Positions 52,112-60,736 of a DNA stretch of 64,000 nucleotides are shown piece after piece. Position 1 is the first letter of the stretch. Every line of letters starts with the position of its first letter. The stretch comes from DATEDA01 sp963827595 (GTDB lineage: Bacteria; Pseudomonadota; Gammaproteobacteria; Burkholderiales; SG8-39). Below the pieces are notes generated by a model, which was not told the origin of the DNA, made no database searches, and saw only the letters and a list, made by a program, of their open reading frames with translations. Position numbers and translations under genes: made by a program. The stretch covers positions 248,001-312,000 of the forward strand of contig CAWHBT010000016.1 in NCBI GenBank assembly GCA_963827595.1, read 5' to 3'.

Positions 52112-53311
52112 CTAGAGCTTGATCCCCGATCTCTCGGCGACGGTGTGCATGTCCTTGTCGCCGCGCCCGGAGAGGTTCACCAGCAGGATCTTGTCACGCG
52201 CCATCGTCGGCGCGATCTGCGCCGCGTAGGCGAGCGCGTGGCACGACTCGAGCGCCGGAATGATCCCCTCGTAGTGGCAGCAGTCATGGAACGCCTGCAG
52301 CGCCTCGCCGTCGTCGATCGTGACGTACTCGGCGCGCCCCGAGTCCTTCAGCCACGCGTGCTCGGGCCCGACCCCCGGGTAGTCGAGCCCGGCCGAGATC
52401 GAATGCGTCTCGATGATCTGGCCGTGCTCGTCCTGCAGCAGGTAGGTGCGGTTGCCGTGGAGCACGCCCGGCCTCCCGGCGTTGAGCGAGGCCGCGTGCT
52501 TGCCGGTCGCGAGGCCGTGGCCGCCCGCCTCGACGCCGATCAGGCGCACGTTCGCGTGGGGGATGTAGTCGTAGAAGATGCCGATCGCGTTCGACCCGCC
52601 GCCGACGCACGCGATGACGGCATCGGGCTGGCGGCCGGCGACCTCGGGCATCTGCTCGAGGCACTCGCGTCCGATTACGCGCTGGAAGTCGCGCACCATC
52701 ATCGGGTACGGATGCGGACCCGCGACGGTGCCGATGATGTAGAACGTGTTGTGCACGTTGGTCACCCAGTCGCGCATCGCCTCGTTCAGCGCGTCCTTGA
52801 GCGTTTTCGAGCCCGACTCGACCGCCACGACGGCGGCACCGAGGGCCTTCATCCGGTAGACGTTCGCCGCCTGACGCTTGACGTCCTCTGCCCCCATGTA
52901 CACCACGCATTGCATGCCGTAGCGCGCGGCGACGGTGGCGGCCGCGACGCCATGCATCCCGGCGCCGGTTTCGGCGATCACGCGCGGCTTGCCCATGCGG
53001 CGCGCGAGCAGCGCCTGTCCGACGGTGTTGTTGACCTTGTGCGCGCCGGTGTGGTTCAGGTCCTCGCGCTTGAGGAACACCTGCGCGCCGCCGAGCAGCT
53101 CCGACCACCGCTTGGCGTGGTACACCGGGCTCGGGCGGCCGACGTAGTGCTTCAGCTCGTAGCGGAGCTCGGCGACGAACTCGGGATCGTCGCGGTAGCG
53201 CTCGTAGGCAGCGCGCAGTTCGTCGAGCGCGTGAACGAGCGTCTCGGCGACGAAGACGCCGCCGTAGGGCCCGAAGTGCCCGCGACTGTCCGGAAGATCA
53301 TGCATCTGCAT
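52112..53311 (-). CDS. trpB: tryptophan synthase beta chain
   Basis: A 399-residue PLP subunit that joins indole and serine. It opens DSRGHFGPYGGVFVAETLVH; the PLP lysine is in REDLNHTGAHKVNNTVGQAL; the phosphate-binding glycine loop is VIACVGGGSNAIGIFYDYIP; and the C-terminal KILLVNLSGRGDKDMHTV is conserved. It overlaps the end of trpF by 14 bp, giving the compact trpF-trpB-trpA run. Confidence 0.97.
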   Translation of the reverse strand: MQMHDLPDSRGHFGPYGGVFVAETLVHALDELRAAYERYRDDPEFVAELRYELKHYVGRPSPVYHAKRWSELLGGAQVFLKREDLNHTGAHKVNNTVGQALLARRMGKPRVIAETGAGMHGVAAATVAARYGMQCVVYMGAEDVKRQAANVYRMKALGAAVVAVESGSKTLKDALNEAMRDWVTNVHNTFYIIGTVAGPHPYPMMVRDFQRVIGRECLEQMPEVAGRQPDAVIACVGGGSNAIGIFYDYIPHANVRLIGVEAGGHGLATGKHAASLNAGRPGVLHGNRTYLLQDEHGQIIETHSISAGLDYPGVGPEHAWLKDSGRAEYVTIDDGEALQAFHDCCHYEGIIPALESCHALAYAAQIAPTMARDKILLVNLSGRGDKDMHTVAERSGIKL

Positions 53312-53921
53312 TGCGGACTCCCGCGACGAACGCGGCGATCAGCCGCTCGTCCTTGACGCCCTTCGCCGACTCGACCCCGCTCGAGACGTCGACCGCCCAC
53401 GGCCGCACGCGGCGGACCGCCTCACCCACGTTCTGCGCATCGAGCCCCCCCGAAAGGATCACCGGACGGGCGAGGCGCGGCGGGATCAGATTCCAGTCGA
53501 AGGCCTCGCCGGTGCCGCCGTACAGGTCGTCGCGATACGCGTCGAGCAGCCAGCCCGCGGCATCCTCATAAGCGGCCAGGGATTCTAGCAAATCGACCCC
53601 GGATCTCACGCGCACCGCCCGCAGGTACGGGATGCCGAAACTCCGGCAGAACGCCGGGGTCTCTTCGCCGTGGAACTGCAGGAAACTCGGCCGGCACGCG
53701 GCGACCACCTCGGCCACGTGCTCCGGGGCAGGGTTCACGAATACCGCCACGGGGGCGACGAACGGCGGCAGGCCGGCGGCGATTTCCGCCGCGCGCCCGG
53801 GCGTCACCCGACGCGGGCTGGGAGGATGGAAGATGAGCCCGATCGCGTCGGCGCCCTGTCGCGCCGCCGCCAGCCCGTCAGCGACCGACGTGATGCCGCA
53901 GATCTTGACTCGGGTCCTCAT
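53298..53921 (-). CDS. trpF: phosphoribosylanthranilate isomerase
   Basis: A 207-residue TIM-barrel enzyme of tryptophan synthesis. Motifs: RTRVKICGITSVADGLAAAR (general-base Cys in KICG), ADAIGLIFHPPSPRRVTPGR, SFLQFHGEETPAFCRSFGIP, FDWNLIPPRLARPVILSGGL and AVDVSSGVESAKGVKDERLI (phosphate grip). The ATG at 53921 overlaps the truA stop by 4 bp (ATGA), so trpF is translationally coupled to truA. Confidence 0.96.
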   Translation of the reverse strand: MRTRVKICGITSVADGLAAARQGADAIGLIFHPPSPRRVTPGRAAEIAAGLPPFVAPVAVFVNPAPEHVAEVVAACRPSFLQFHGEETPAFCRSFGIPYLRAVRVRSGVDLLESLAAYEDAAGWLLDAYRDDLYGGTGEAFDWNLIPPRLARPVILSGGLDAQNVGEAVRRVRPWAVDVSSGVESAKGVKDERLIAAFVAGVRNADA

Positions 53922-54721
53922 GCGCAATCTGGGCGCGGCTCGGAGACGAGGGGGAGCATAGGCGCGAACCGCGGCAGGCTCCAGCGCTCCGGGTACGTCA
54001 CCCGCGTGAGGTAGAGCCCTTCGGGTCCGAAGGTCGGCGCCGCGCGCCGGCGGTCGCGACCGCCGAGCACTTCGGCGACCCACTCGGGGGGTTGGGCGCC
54101 TTTTCCGACCTGGACCAGGCAGCCGACGACGTTGCGGACCATGTGATGCAGAAACGCGTTGGCGGTGAGCCTGAACACGACGTAGTCGCCCTGTCGTTCG
54201 ACCGCCACCCGCGTCAGCACGCGCACCGGGCTGTTTGCCTGGCACTCGGCGGAACGGAACGCGCTGAAGTCGTGCTCGCCGACCAGCGCCGCGGCGGCCG
54301 CGCGCATCCGGTCGACATCGAGCGGCAGGTGGAACCAGCCGGTCCGACCGCCAAACACCGACGGACGGACCGGGTGGTTGTACAGGACGTAGGCATAGCT
54401 GCGGCTCGTCGCGGAGTAGCGCGCGTGGAACTCGGCCTCGACCGCCTGGGCCCATTGCACGGCGATCGCCTCCGGGAGCTGCGCGTTGACGCCGCGGACC
54501 CAGGCGGTCTCCGGCCGCTCCGCCGCGGTGTCGAAGTGCGCAACCTGCCCGGTAGCGTGCACGCCCGCGTCGGTCCGCCCGGCGGCCGCGGCGCGCACCG
54601 GCGCGTCCGCGACCGCAGCGAGCGCGGCTTCGAGGCGGTCCTGGATCGTGTTGCCGCCGGGCTGCGACTGCCAGCCGGCGAAGGTCCGCCCGTCGTAAGC
54701 GACGCCGATCGCAATTCTCAT
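53918..54721 (-). CDS. truA: tRNA pseudouridine(38-40) synthase
   Basis: A 267-residue enzyme modifying the anticodon stem of many tRNAs. The catalytic Asp is in VRAAAAGRTDAGVHATGQVA (GRTDAGVHA). The start RIAIGVAYDGRTFAGWQSQP and the later YVVFRLTANAFLHHMVRNVV are family signatures. Length is normal. It lies 66 bp after fimV, with two hairpins in between. Confidence 0.96.
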   Translation of the reverse strand: MRIAIGVAYDGRTFAGWQSQPGGNTIQDRLEAALAAVADAPVRAAAAGRTDAGVHATGQVAHFDTAAERPETAWVRGVNAQLPEAIAVQWAQAVEAEFHARYSATSRSYAYVLYNHPVRPSVFGGRTGWFHLPLDVDRMRAAAAALVGEHDFSAFRSAECQANSPVRVLTRVAVERQGDYVVFRLTANAFLHHMVRNVVGCLVQVGKGAQPPEWVAEVLGGRDRRRAAPTFGPEGLYLTRVTYPERWSLPRFAPMLPLVSEPRPDCA

Positions 54722-54737
54722 GACTCTTCAGAAAGGA

Positions 54738-54761
54738 CGAGGGCCGCATCCGCGGCCCTCG
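54738..54761 (-). terminator. perfect 10-bp hairpin between fimV and truA
   Basis: CGAGGGCCGC pairs with GCGGCCCTCG around a 4-base loop (54738-54761), with TCCTTTCT following on the minus strand before truA. A second small hairpin (GCCTGC/GCAGGGC) lies closer to the fimV stop, at about 54770-54785. The stem is strong but the T-run is interrupted, so partial termination after fimV is the likely effect. Confidence 0.65.
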
Positions 54762-54787
54762 CGCTGAGCCCTGCGAAGCAGGCTTTC

Positions 54788-57667
54788 CTACCTGATTCCC
54801 GCGAGCATCTGCTTCGCCTGCTGTTGCTGCGCCGCGTCGCCCTCCTTCAGCACCTCGTTCAGCAGCTCGCGGGCCCCGTCCTTGTCGCCCATCTCCTCGT
54901 ACGCCTTGGCGAGGTCGAGCTTGGTAGCGACCTCCTGCCAGCGGGCGTCCACCGGCGCACCCTCGCCGCCGCCCTTGCCGAGATCGAAGCTGATCCCGCC
55001 AAGATCCATTCCGCTTGCTCCGGGCTGTTTTGTCGACTCACCGAGCTTGAAGTCGACCGCGGTCACGTTGGCCGGCTGTGCGGCCTGCATCCGGGCCGTC
55101 TGCTCTCCGGACGCGGCGCCGGCTCTCGCCCCCGGCAGCTCGAAGTCGATCTCGAGCGATCCGGGCTGGTTCTGCGCCTCGACCATGTCGCTGACCGCCT
55201 TCTTCGTGGCCGCATCCATGATGAACGTGCCGCTCGGGGAGAAATCGCTCGCCTCCTCGACCGCGGGCTTCTGCGAGTCGCCGCCGAGGTTGAGGTCGAA
55301 GCCGAGATCCGCCGGCGCCTGGCTCGCCACGTCGAGCGACAGGTCGGGCACGGCCGGGGCCGCAGCCCGGGCCCCGCCACCTAGGTCGAAGTCGATCGAC
55401 GGCGGTCCCTTGTCACCCGCCAGGTCAAACGCGAGGTCGCTCGCCATCGTCGCCGCCGCGCCGCCCGCGGCTGCGCCGCCGGCGACCGGGAGCACCACGG
55501 TGTCGCGCTCGGGCGGACGGCCTCCGCCCTCCCGACGGCCGCCGTACATCGGATTGCCCGGGTCGATCGAGAGCCCGAGCTCGATCGCCTTCTGCCACTC
55601 GGGCCCCTGACCGCCGGTCGCGGCGTAGATCTCGCCGGCGGTGGTTTCGAACGCCTTCGGATCCTTGCGCGCCGCGTAGATCTCCAGGAGCTTCACCCGC
55701 ACGGTCTGGCGGTTGGGGTCCTTCAGCAGCGCTTCCTTGAGGATCTCCTCGGCCTGGGCGTCGCGGCCGTAGGCCATGTACACGTCCGCTTCCGCGACCG
55801 GATCGACCTCGTCGGTGTCGATCGCGCCGATCCCGCTCTGGCTGAAGTCGGTCTGGAGCGAGCTGCCACCCGTGTCGACGCTGCGCCCACCGGTGGTGCC
55901 GAAGACCGAACTCGAGTCGGTAGTCGTCACGCCAAGCAGGCTATTCTCCAGCTTGGCGCTCCGCTTTTTTCGCCACAGGTACCCGCCGATCAGGAGGGCG
56001 AGGATCCCGCCTCCGCCGCCAGCGAGGTAGAGCGGCTCGTCCAGGATCGCGTCGACGAGGCTCGGCTCGGGAGGCGGCGGCGGTGCGGGCTTCTTCGGTG
56101 CCGCCGCGGCCTTGGGCGGGGCGGGCGCTTTGGGCGCCTCCGCTTTCGCCGCTTCGGGGGGCGTTCCCGGCGCGGCTGGCGCCGGCTCGGCGGCCTTGGG
56201 CGCCTCGGGCGCCTTCGCGACCTCGACGGCCTTCGCCGCTGCAGCCTTCGCGGCCTCGGCCTCCGCGGCTTTCGCCGCCGCAGCCTTCGCGGCCTCGGCC
56301 TCCGCGGCTTTCGCCACCGCAACCTTCGCGGCCTCGGCCTCGGCGGCCTTCGCCGCCGCAGCCTTCGCGGCCTCAGCGTCGGCGGCCTTCGCCGCTGCAG
56401 TCTTCGCGACCTCCGCCTGTTTCTGCAGGTCGGCAAGCTGTTTGCTCTTCAGCTCGACCACACCTTGAAGATCCTTGACGTTTCGCTCCAGGTCGCCGAC
56501 GCGCGCCTTGGCTTCCTGCACCGCGCGCTCGCGCGCCGCGAGATCCTCCGCGCGCGCCGCCGCGGCGGCTTTCGCGCCCTTCGTCGCATCGTCCGCCTTC
56601 GAGACCCGCAGCTCGTCGCGCGGTGCGGCCTTCGGCGCGGCTGCGGCCGCCTCGGGCGGCTCGGTGATCCGGCCGGCCGCGCGCTGCTGCGGGGCCTCGG
56701 TCTGGGCCGGCGCTGCCGCGATCGCCCCGCCGAGCGTGGCGCGGTAGTCGTTGAAGTCCTGCCACTGCGCGACGACGAGCTTGCCGGCATCGTTAGCGGC
56801 GATAACCTCCACCGCCTCCCGCTCCGGGATCGTGAGCACACGCCCGGCGCGGACGAGGTTCATGTTCTTCTGGATGAACGCGTCCTCGTTGGCGCGGTAG
56901 AGCGCCACGAGCATCTGCTGCAGGGTGACACCTTCGGGCTTGTACTGCTGCGCGATCTTGCCCAGCGTGTCGCCCTTCTGCACTTGATAGGTGGCGGCGG
57001 GCCCGCTCGCCAGCTTGGGCGCAGCGGCCGGTGCTTGCGCCCCCGGCGCCGGCGCGGCCGGTGCTTGCGCGCTTGGCGTTGGTGCGGCCGGCGTCTCCAC
57101 GGGTGGTGGTGCTGCAGGCGCGGGCGCCGCCGACTCCGCCGGCGGCGTGGCGGCTGCCGCCGGCGCGGCCGCGGTGACCTCCGGAGGCCGCGGCGCTTCG
57201 GCCGGCCGCGCTTCGGTCATCGCGGGTCGCGACGGCGCGACGGCGATCGGCTGAGGCCCCCGGTAGTCCGCGGGATCGAGCAGGAACGTGTACTGGCGCA
57301 CGAGCCGACCCGAGGCCCAGTTCAATTCCACGAGCAGATCGAGGAACGGTTCTTCGACCGCCTGCGGGGTCGAGAGGACGATCACGTACCGATCGTTGGG
57401 CCGGCGCTCGAGCACGGTGCGGATGCGCGGCACGACCGCTCCATATTCGACCCCCGCGTCACGGAACGCTTCGGTCGTCGCGATCCGCGCGCTCAGCGAC
57501 TCGGCTTCGCCGCGCTGCAGGGACACCACCTCGATCTCGGCGCGCAGCGGCTGACCCAGGCCGGACAAGACCGTGAGCCGCCCCAGACCGGCCGCCGGCA
57601 CGCTCAATGGCAGCAACACGAGCGTCAGAAGGGCGAGCAGTCTCGTTGTAGTCGTTCGGATTCCCAC
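54788..57667 (-). CDS. fimV: FimV/HubP-type polar hub protein
   Basis: A 959-residue envelope protein that in related bacteria organises the cell pole and type IV pili. In order: signal peptide (GIRTTTTRLLALLTLVLLPL, then SVPAAG); a FimV N-terminal domain about 30-150 (LGRLTVLSGLGQPLRAEIEV); a Pro/Ala linker; a LysM domain about 225-283 (TYQVQKGDTLGKIAQQYKPE); a coiled coil with four 13-residue Ala/Lys repeats about 426-477; one membrane helix about 546-566; an acidic cytoplasmic part; and the FimV C-terminal TPR-like motif (GARELLNEVLKEGDAAQQQQ). The GTG at 57667 follows GAGGGGGG; an ATG at 57706 lacks a ribosome site. Confidence 0.92.
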   Translation of the reverse strand: MGIRTTTTRLLALLTLVLLPLSVPAAGLGRLTVLSGLGQPLRAEIEVVSLQRGEAESLSARIATTEAFRDAGVEYGAVVPRIRTVLERRPNDRYVIVLSTPQAVEEPFLDLLVELNWASGRLVRQYTFLLDPADYRGPQPIAVAPSRPAMTEARPAEAPRPPEVTAAAPAAAATPPAESAAPAPAAPPPVETPAAPTPSAQAPAAPAPGAQAPAAAPKLASGPAATYQVQKGDTLGKIAQQYKPEGVTLQQMLVALYRANEDAFIQKNMNLVRAGRVLTIPEREAVEVIAANDAGKLVVAQWQDFNDYRATLGGAIAAAPAQTEAPQQRAAGRITEPPEAAAAAPKAAPRDELRVSKADDATKGAKAAAAARAEDLAARERAVQEAKARVGDLERNVKDLQGVVELKSKQLADLQKQAEVAKTAAAKAADAEAAKAAAAKAAEAEAAKVAVAKAAEAEAAKAAAAKAAEAEAAKAAAAKAVEVAKAPEAPKAAEPAPAAPGTPPEAAKAEAPKAPAPPKAAAAPKKPAPPPPPEPSLVDAILDEPLYLAGGGGGILALLIGGYLWRKKRSAKLENSLLGVTTTDSSSVFGTTGGRSVDTGGSSLQTDFSQSGIGAIDTDEVDPVAEADVYMAYGRDAQAEEILKEALLKDPNRQTVRVKLLEIYAARKDPKAFETTAGEIYAATGGQGPEWQKAIELGLSIDPGNPMYGGRREGGGRPPERDTVVLPVAGGAAAGGAAATMASDLAFDLAGDKGPPSIDFDLGGGARAAAPAVPDLSLDVASQAPADLGFDLNLGGDSQKPAVEEASDFSPSGTFIMDAATKKAVSDMVEAQNQPGSLEIDFELPGARAGAASGEQTARMQAAQPANVTAVDFKLGESTKQPGASGMDLGGISFDLGKGGGEGAPVDARWQEVATKLDLAKAYEEMGDKDGARELLNEVLKEGDAAQQQQAKQMLAGIR
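56237..56392 (-). repeat. four tandem 39-bp units inside fimV
   Basis: Four in-frame copies of a 39-base unit encode 13-residue repeats of the form AKAAEAEAAKAAA (first copy AKAADAEAAKAAA, second ending KVAV). They lengthen an Ala/Lys/Glu helix between the LysM domain and the membrane helix. Copy number is likely to vary between strains. Confidence 0.85.
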
Positions 57668-57850
57668 CGTGCCCCCCTCGGGGACTTCGATCGAGGTTAC
57701 CAACATAGCATCAGGGGTTTAGCCATGCAAGCTAATCCTCCTCCTCAAAATCGCTCCTAAGCCAACTATTGCGCAGTCATTTCGCACCTCGCCACCGGCC
57801 GCGCGCCGTCCCCGAGCACTGCACGAAAACCCAGCCCTCCAGGGGCGCCG

Positions 57851-59008
57851 TCAGGCGGTCGCCGGCGTCCGCGCCGGGCCGCGCGACCGGGGTTCCGCGT
57901 GCTCGCGGAGGATCCCAAGCATACGCCGCAACGGTTCCGCGGCGCCCCAGAGCAGCTGGTCGCCGACGGTGAACGCGGCGAGGTACTGCGGCCCCATGGC
58001 CAGCTTGCGCAGCCGTCCGACCGGCACGTGCATCGAGCCCGTCACGGCCGCCGGCGAGAGCTCGCGGAGGCTCGCCTCACGCTCGTTAGGCACGACCCGC
58101 ACCCACGGGTTCGCGGCCGCGAGCAGCGCGTGGATTTCGTCGAGCGGCACGTCGCGGGTGAGCTTGATCGTGACCGCCTGGCTGTGACAGCGCATCGCGC
58201 CGATCCGCACGCAGACTCCGTCCATCGGGATCGGTCGCTCGGCGCGGCCGAGGATCTTGTTGCCTTCGGCCTGCGCCTTCCACTCCTCGCGGCTCTGGCC
58301 GTTGCCGAGGTCCTTGTCGATCCACGCGAGCAGGCTCCCGGCGAGCGGCGCGCCGAACTGATCCTTCGGCAGCCGCTCCGATCGCAGCGCGTCGGCGACG
58401 CGACGGTCGATCTCGAGGATCGCGGCGGCCGGATCCGCGAGCAGGTCCGCGGCCGCGCGGTGCACCACACCCATCTGCGCGAGCAGCTCGCGCATGTGCT
58501 GCGCCCCGGCGCCCGAGGCCGCCTGGTAAGTCATCGCGGTCAGCCACTCCACCAGGCCGTGCTTGAACAGGCCGTGGAGCCCCATCAGCATCAGGCTCAC
58601 GGTGCAGTTCCCGCCGATGTAGTTCCTGATGCCCCGGGCCAGCGCGTCCTGGATGAGGTCGCCGTTCACCGGATCGAGGATGATGACGGCGTCCGCGTTC
58701 ATGCGCAGCGCCGAGGCCGCGTCGATCCAGTACCCCGTCCAGCCAGCAGCGCGGAGCTTCGGGTAAACCTCGTTCGTGTAGTCGCCGCCCTGGCAGGTCA
58801 CGACGACGTCCAGCGCACTCAACGCCTCGATCGAGCGCGCGTCCCCGAGCGCGCCGGTCGCGCGGCCGATCTCCGGCCCCTGGCCGCCGACGTTCGACGT
58901 GGTGAAGAACGCCGGGTCGATGTGGTCGAAGTCGCCCTCCTCGCGCATGCGCTGGACCAGCACCGAGCCGACCATGCCACGCCAGCCCACGAAACCGACT
59001 CGCCTCAT
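57851..59008 (-). CDS. asd: aspartate-semialdehyde dehydrogenase
   Basis: A 385-residue NADPH enzyme of the aspartate pathway (lysine, threonine, methionine, cell wall). The nucleotide loop is in MRRVGFVGWRGMVGSVLVQR; the catalytic Cys is in IRNYIGGNCTVSLMLMGLHG (GGNCT); the substrate and His region is ERPIPMDGVCVRIGAMRCHS. The ATG at 59008 starts the family N-terminus. It lies 17 bp after leuB. The 3' tail is Arg-rich. Confidence 0.96.
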   Translation of the reverse strand: MRRVGFVGWRGMVGSVLVQRMREEGDFDHIDPAFFTTSNVGGQGPEIGRATGALGDARSIEALSALDVVVTCQGGDYTNEVYPKLRAAGWTGYWIDAASALRMNADAVIILDPVNGDLIQDALARGIRNYIGGNCTVSLMLMGLHGLFKHGLVEWLTAMTYQAASGAGAQHMRELLAQMGVVHRAAADLLADPAAAILEIDRRVADALRSERLPKDQFGAPLAGSLLAWIDKDLGNGQSREEWKAQAEGNKILGRAERPIPMDGVCVRIGAMRCHSQAVTIKLTRDVPLDEIHALLAAANPWVRVVPNEREASLRELSPAAVTGSMHVPVGRLRKLAMGPQYLAAFTVGDQLLWGAAEPLRRMLGILREHAEPRSRGPARTPATA

Positions 59009-59025
59009 CGTTGTCCAGCCCCTGT

Positions 59026-60087
59026 CTAACCGAGCGCCGCGACCACCGCGGCGCCCATTGCCGTCGTTCCCACCCGGTTCGTCCCCGGCGCGTGGATGTC
59101 CGCGGTCCGCAGGCCCCCGGCGAGCACCTTGCGCACCGCGCCTTCGACCCGCTGCGCCGCGTCGTCGCGGTTCAAGCTGTACCGCAGCATCATCGCCACC
59201 GAGAGGATCGTCGCGAGCGGATTCGCGACGTCCTTGCCCGCGATGTCCGGGGCCGACCCGTGAATCGGCTCGTACAGCCCCTTGCCGCGCTCGTCGAGCG
59301 AGGCCGAGGGCAGCATGCCGATCGAGCCGGTCAGCATCGACGCCTCGTCGGACAGGATATCGCCAAACATGTTGCCGGTGACGATCACGTCGAACTGTTT
59401 CGGCTGCCGCAGCAGCTGCATCGCGGCGTTGTCGACGTACATGTGCGACAGCTCGACGTCCGGGTACCCCCCGGCCACCTCGGTGACGACCTCGCGCCAC
59501 AGCCGCGAGGTCTCGAGCACGTTCGCCTTGTCCACCGAGCAGAGCTTCCGCCGGCGCTTCTGCGCGGCGCGGAAGCCGGCGTGCGCGATGCGCCGGATCT
59601 CAGACTCGGAGTACCGCATGGTGTCGAAGCCCTCGCGTTCGCCGCCCTCGCCCGCGCGGATGCCGCGCGGCTGGCCGAAGTAGATGTCGCCGGTAAGCTC
59701 GCGCAGGATCAGCAGATCGAGCCCGGCAACGACCTCGGGCTTGAGGCTCGACGCCCCGGCGAGCTCGGGATGGATCGTCGCCGGGCGCAGGTTGGCGAAC
59801 AACCCAAGCTCCTTGCGCAGCCGGAGGAGCCCCTGCTCCGGGCGCTTGGCGCGCGGGAGCTCGTCGTACCGCGGCCCGCCCACCGCGCCGAAGAGGATCG
59901 CGTCGGCCGTCTGGGCGAGCGCTAGCGTCGGCGCGGGGAGCGGATCGCCCGCGGCGTCGAAGCCGGCGCCGCCGACCGGTGCGTCCTCGAGCTCGAGCCC
60001 CTTCAGCGCGAGCGCCTTCAGCACCTTGACCGCCTGCGCGACGATCTCCGGACCGATGCCGTCGCCCGGGAGAACGGCGATCTTCAT
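59026..60087 (-). CDS. leuB: 3-isopropylmalate dehydrogenase
   Basis: A 353-residue NAD enzyme of leucine synthesis. Motifs: KIAVLPGDGIGPEIVAQAVK, DAILFGAVGGPRYDELPRAK, LLILRELTGDIYFGQPRGIR (Arg/Glu substrate site), YVDNAAMQLLRQPKQFDVIV, TGNMFGDILSDEASMLTGSI (metal-binding Asp) and YEPIHGSAPDIAGKDVANPL. It is 3 bp after leuD. Confidence 0.97.
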   Translation of the reverse strand: MKIAVLPGDGIGPEIVAQAVKVLKALALKGLELEDAPVGGAGFDAAGDPLPAPTLALAQTADAILFGAVGGPRYDELPRAKRPEQGLLRLRKELGLFANLRPATIHPELAGASSLKPEVVAGLDLLILRELTGDIYFGQPRGIRAGEGGEREGFDTMRYSESEIRRIAHAGFRAAQKRRRKLCSVDKANVLETSRLWREVVTEVAGGYPDVELSHMYVDNAAMQLLRQPKQFDVIVTGNMFGDILSDEASMLTGSIGMLPSASLDERGKGLYEPIHGSAPDIAGKDVANPLATILSVAMMLRYSLNRDDAAQRVEGAVRKVLAGGLRTADIHAPGTNRVGTTAMGAAVVAALG

Positions 60088-60090
60088 CGG

Positions 60091-60732
60091 TCAGCCGAAC
60101 AGCCAGGGCTGCTCGGCCTTGCGGCGTTCCTCGAAGTCGCGAATCTTGTCCGCGTGCCGCAGCGTGAGCCCGATCTCGTCGAGCCCGTTCAGGAGGCAGT
60201 ACTTGCGGAACGGATCGACCTCGAACCGGAACGCCCGGCTGCCGTCCGGGTAGGCGACCGTCTGCTGAGCGAGATCGATCACCAGGCGGAACCCCGGGAA
60301 CGCAGCGACGTCGTGGAACAGGCGGTCGACCTCCGATTCCTGCAGCGCGATCGGCAGGAGACCGTTCTTGAAGCAGTTGTTGAAGAAGATGTCGCCGTAC
60401 GACGGCGCAACGACCGCGTGGAACCCGAAGTCGAGCATCGCCCACGGGGCGTGCTCGCGCGAGGAGCCGCAGCCGAAGTTCTGCCGCGCGAGCAGGATGG
60501 TCGCGCCCTTGTAGCGCGGCTGATTCAGCACAAAGTCGGGGTTCGGCACCCGCCGTGCCGGGTCCATTCCGGGCTCGCCGATGTCGCGGTAGCGCCACGC
60601 GTCGAACAGGTTCGGCCCGAAACCCGAGCGGTTGATCGACTTCAGGAACTGCTTCGGGATGATCACGTCGGTGTCGACGTTGGCCCGGTCGAGGGGCGCG
60701 ACCATGCCGTTCAGGACCGTGAACTTCTCCAT
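60091..60732 (-). CDS. leuD: 3-isopropylmalate dehydratase small subunit
   Basis: A 213-residue swivel domain of isopropylmalate isomerase. Family segments: EKFTVLNGMVAPLDRANVDT, DVIIPKQFLKSINRSGFGPN, ILLARQNFGCGSSREHAPWA and YGDIFFNNCFKNGLLPIALQ. It works with LeuC, whose gene is 4 bp upstream. Confidence 0.97.
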   Translation of the reverse strand: MEKFTVLNGMVAPLDRANVDTDVIIPKQFLKSINRSGFGPNLFDAWRYRDIGEPGMDPARRVPNPDFVLNQPRYKGATILLARQNFGCGSSREHAPWAMLDFGFHAVVAPSYGDIFFNNCFKNGLLPIALQESEVDRLFHDVAAFPGFRLVIDLAQQTVAYPDGSRAFRFEVDPFRKYCLLNGLDEIGLTLRHADKIRDFEERRKAEQPWLFG

Positions 60733-60736
60733 CGGC

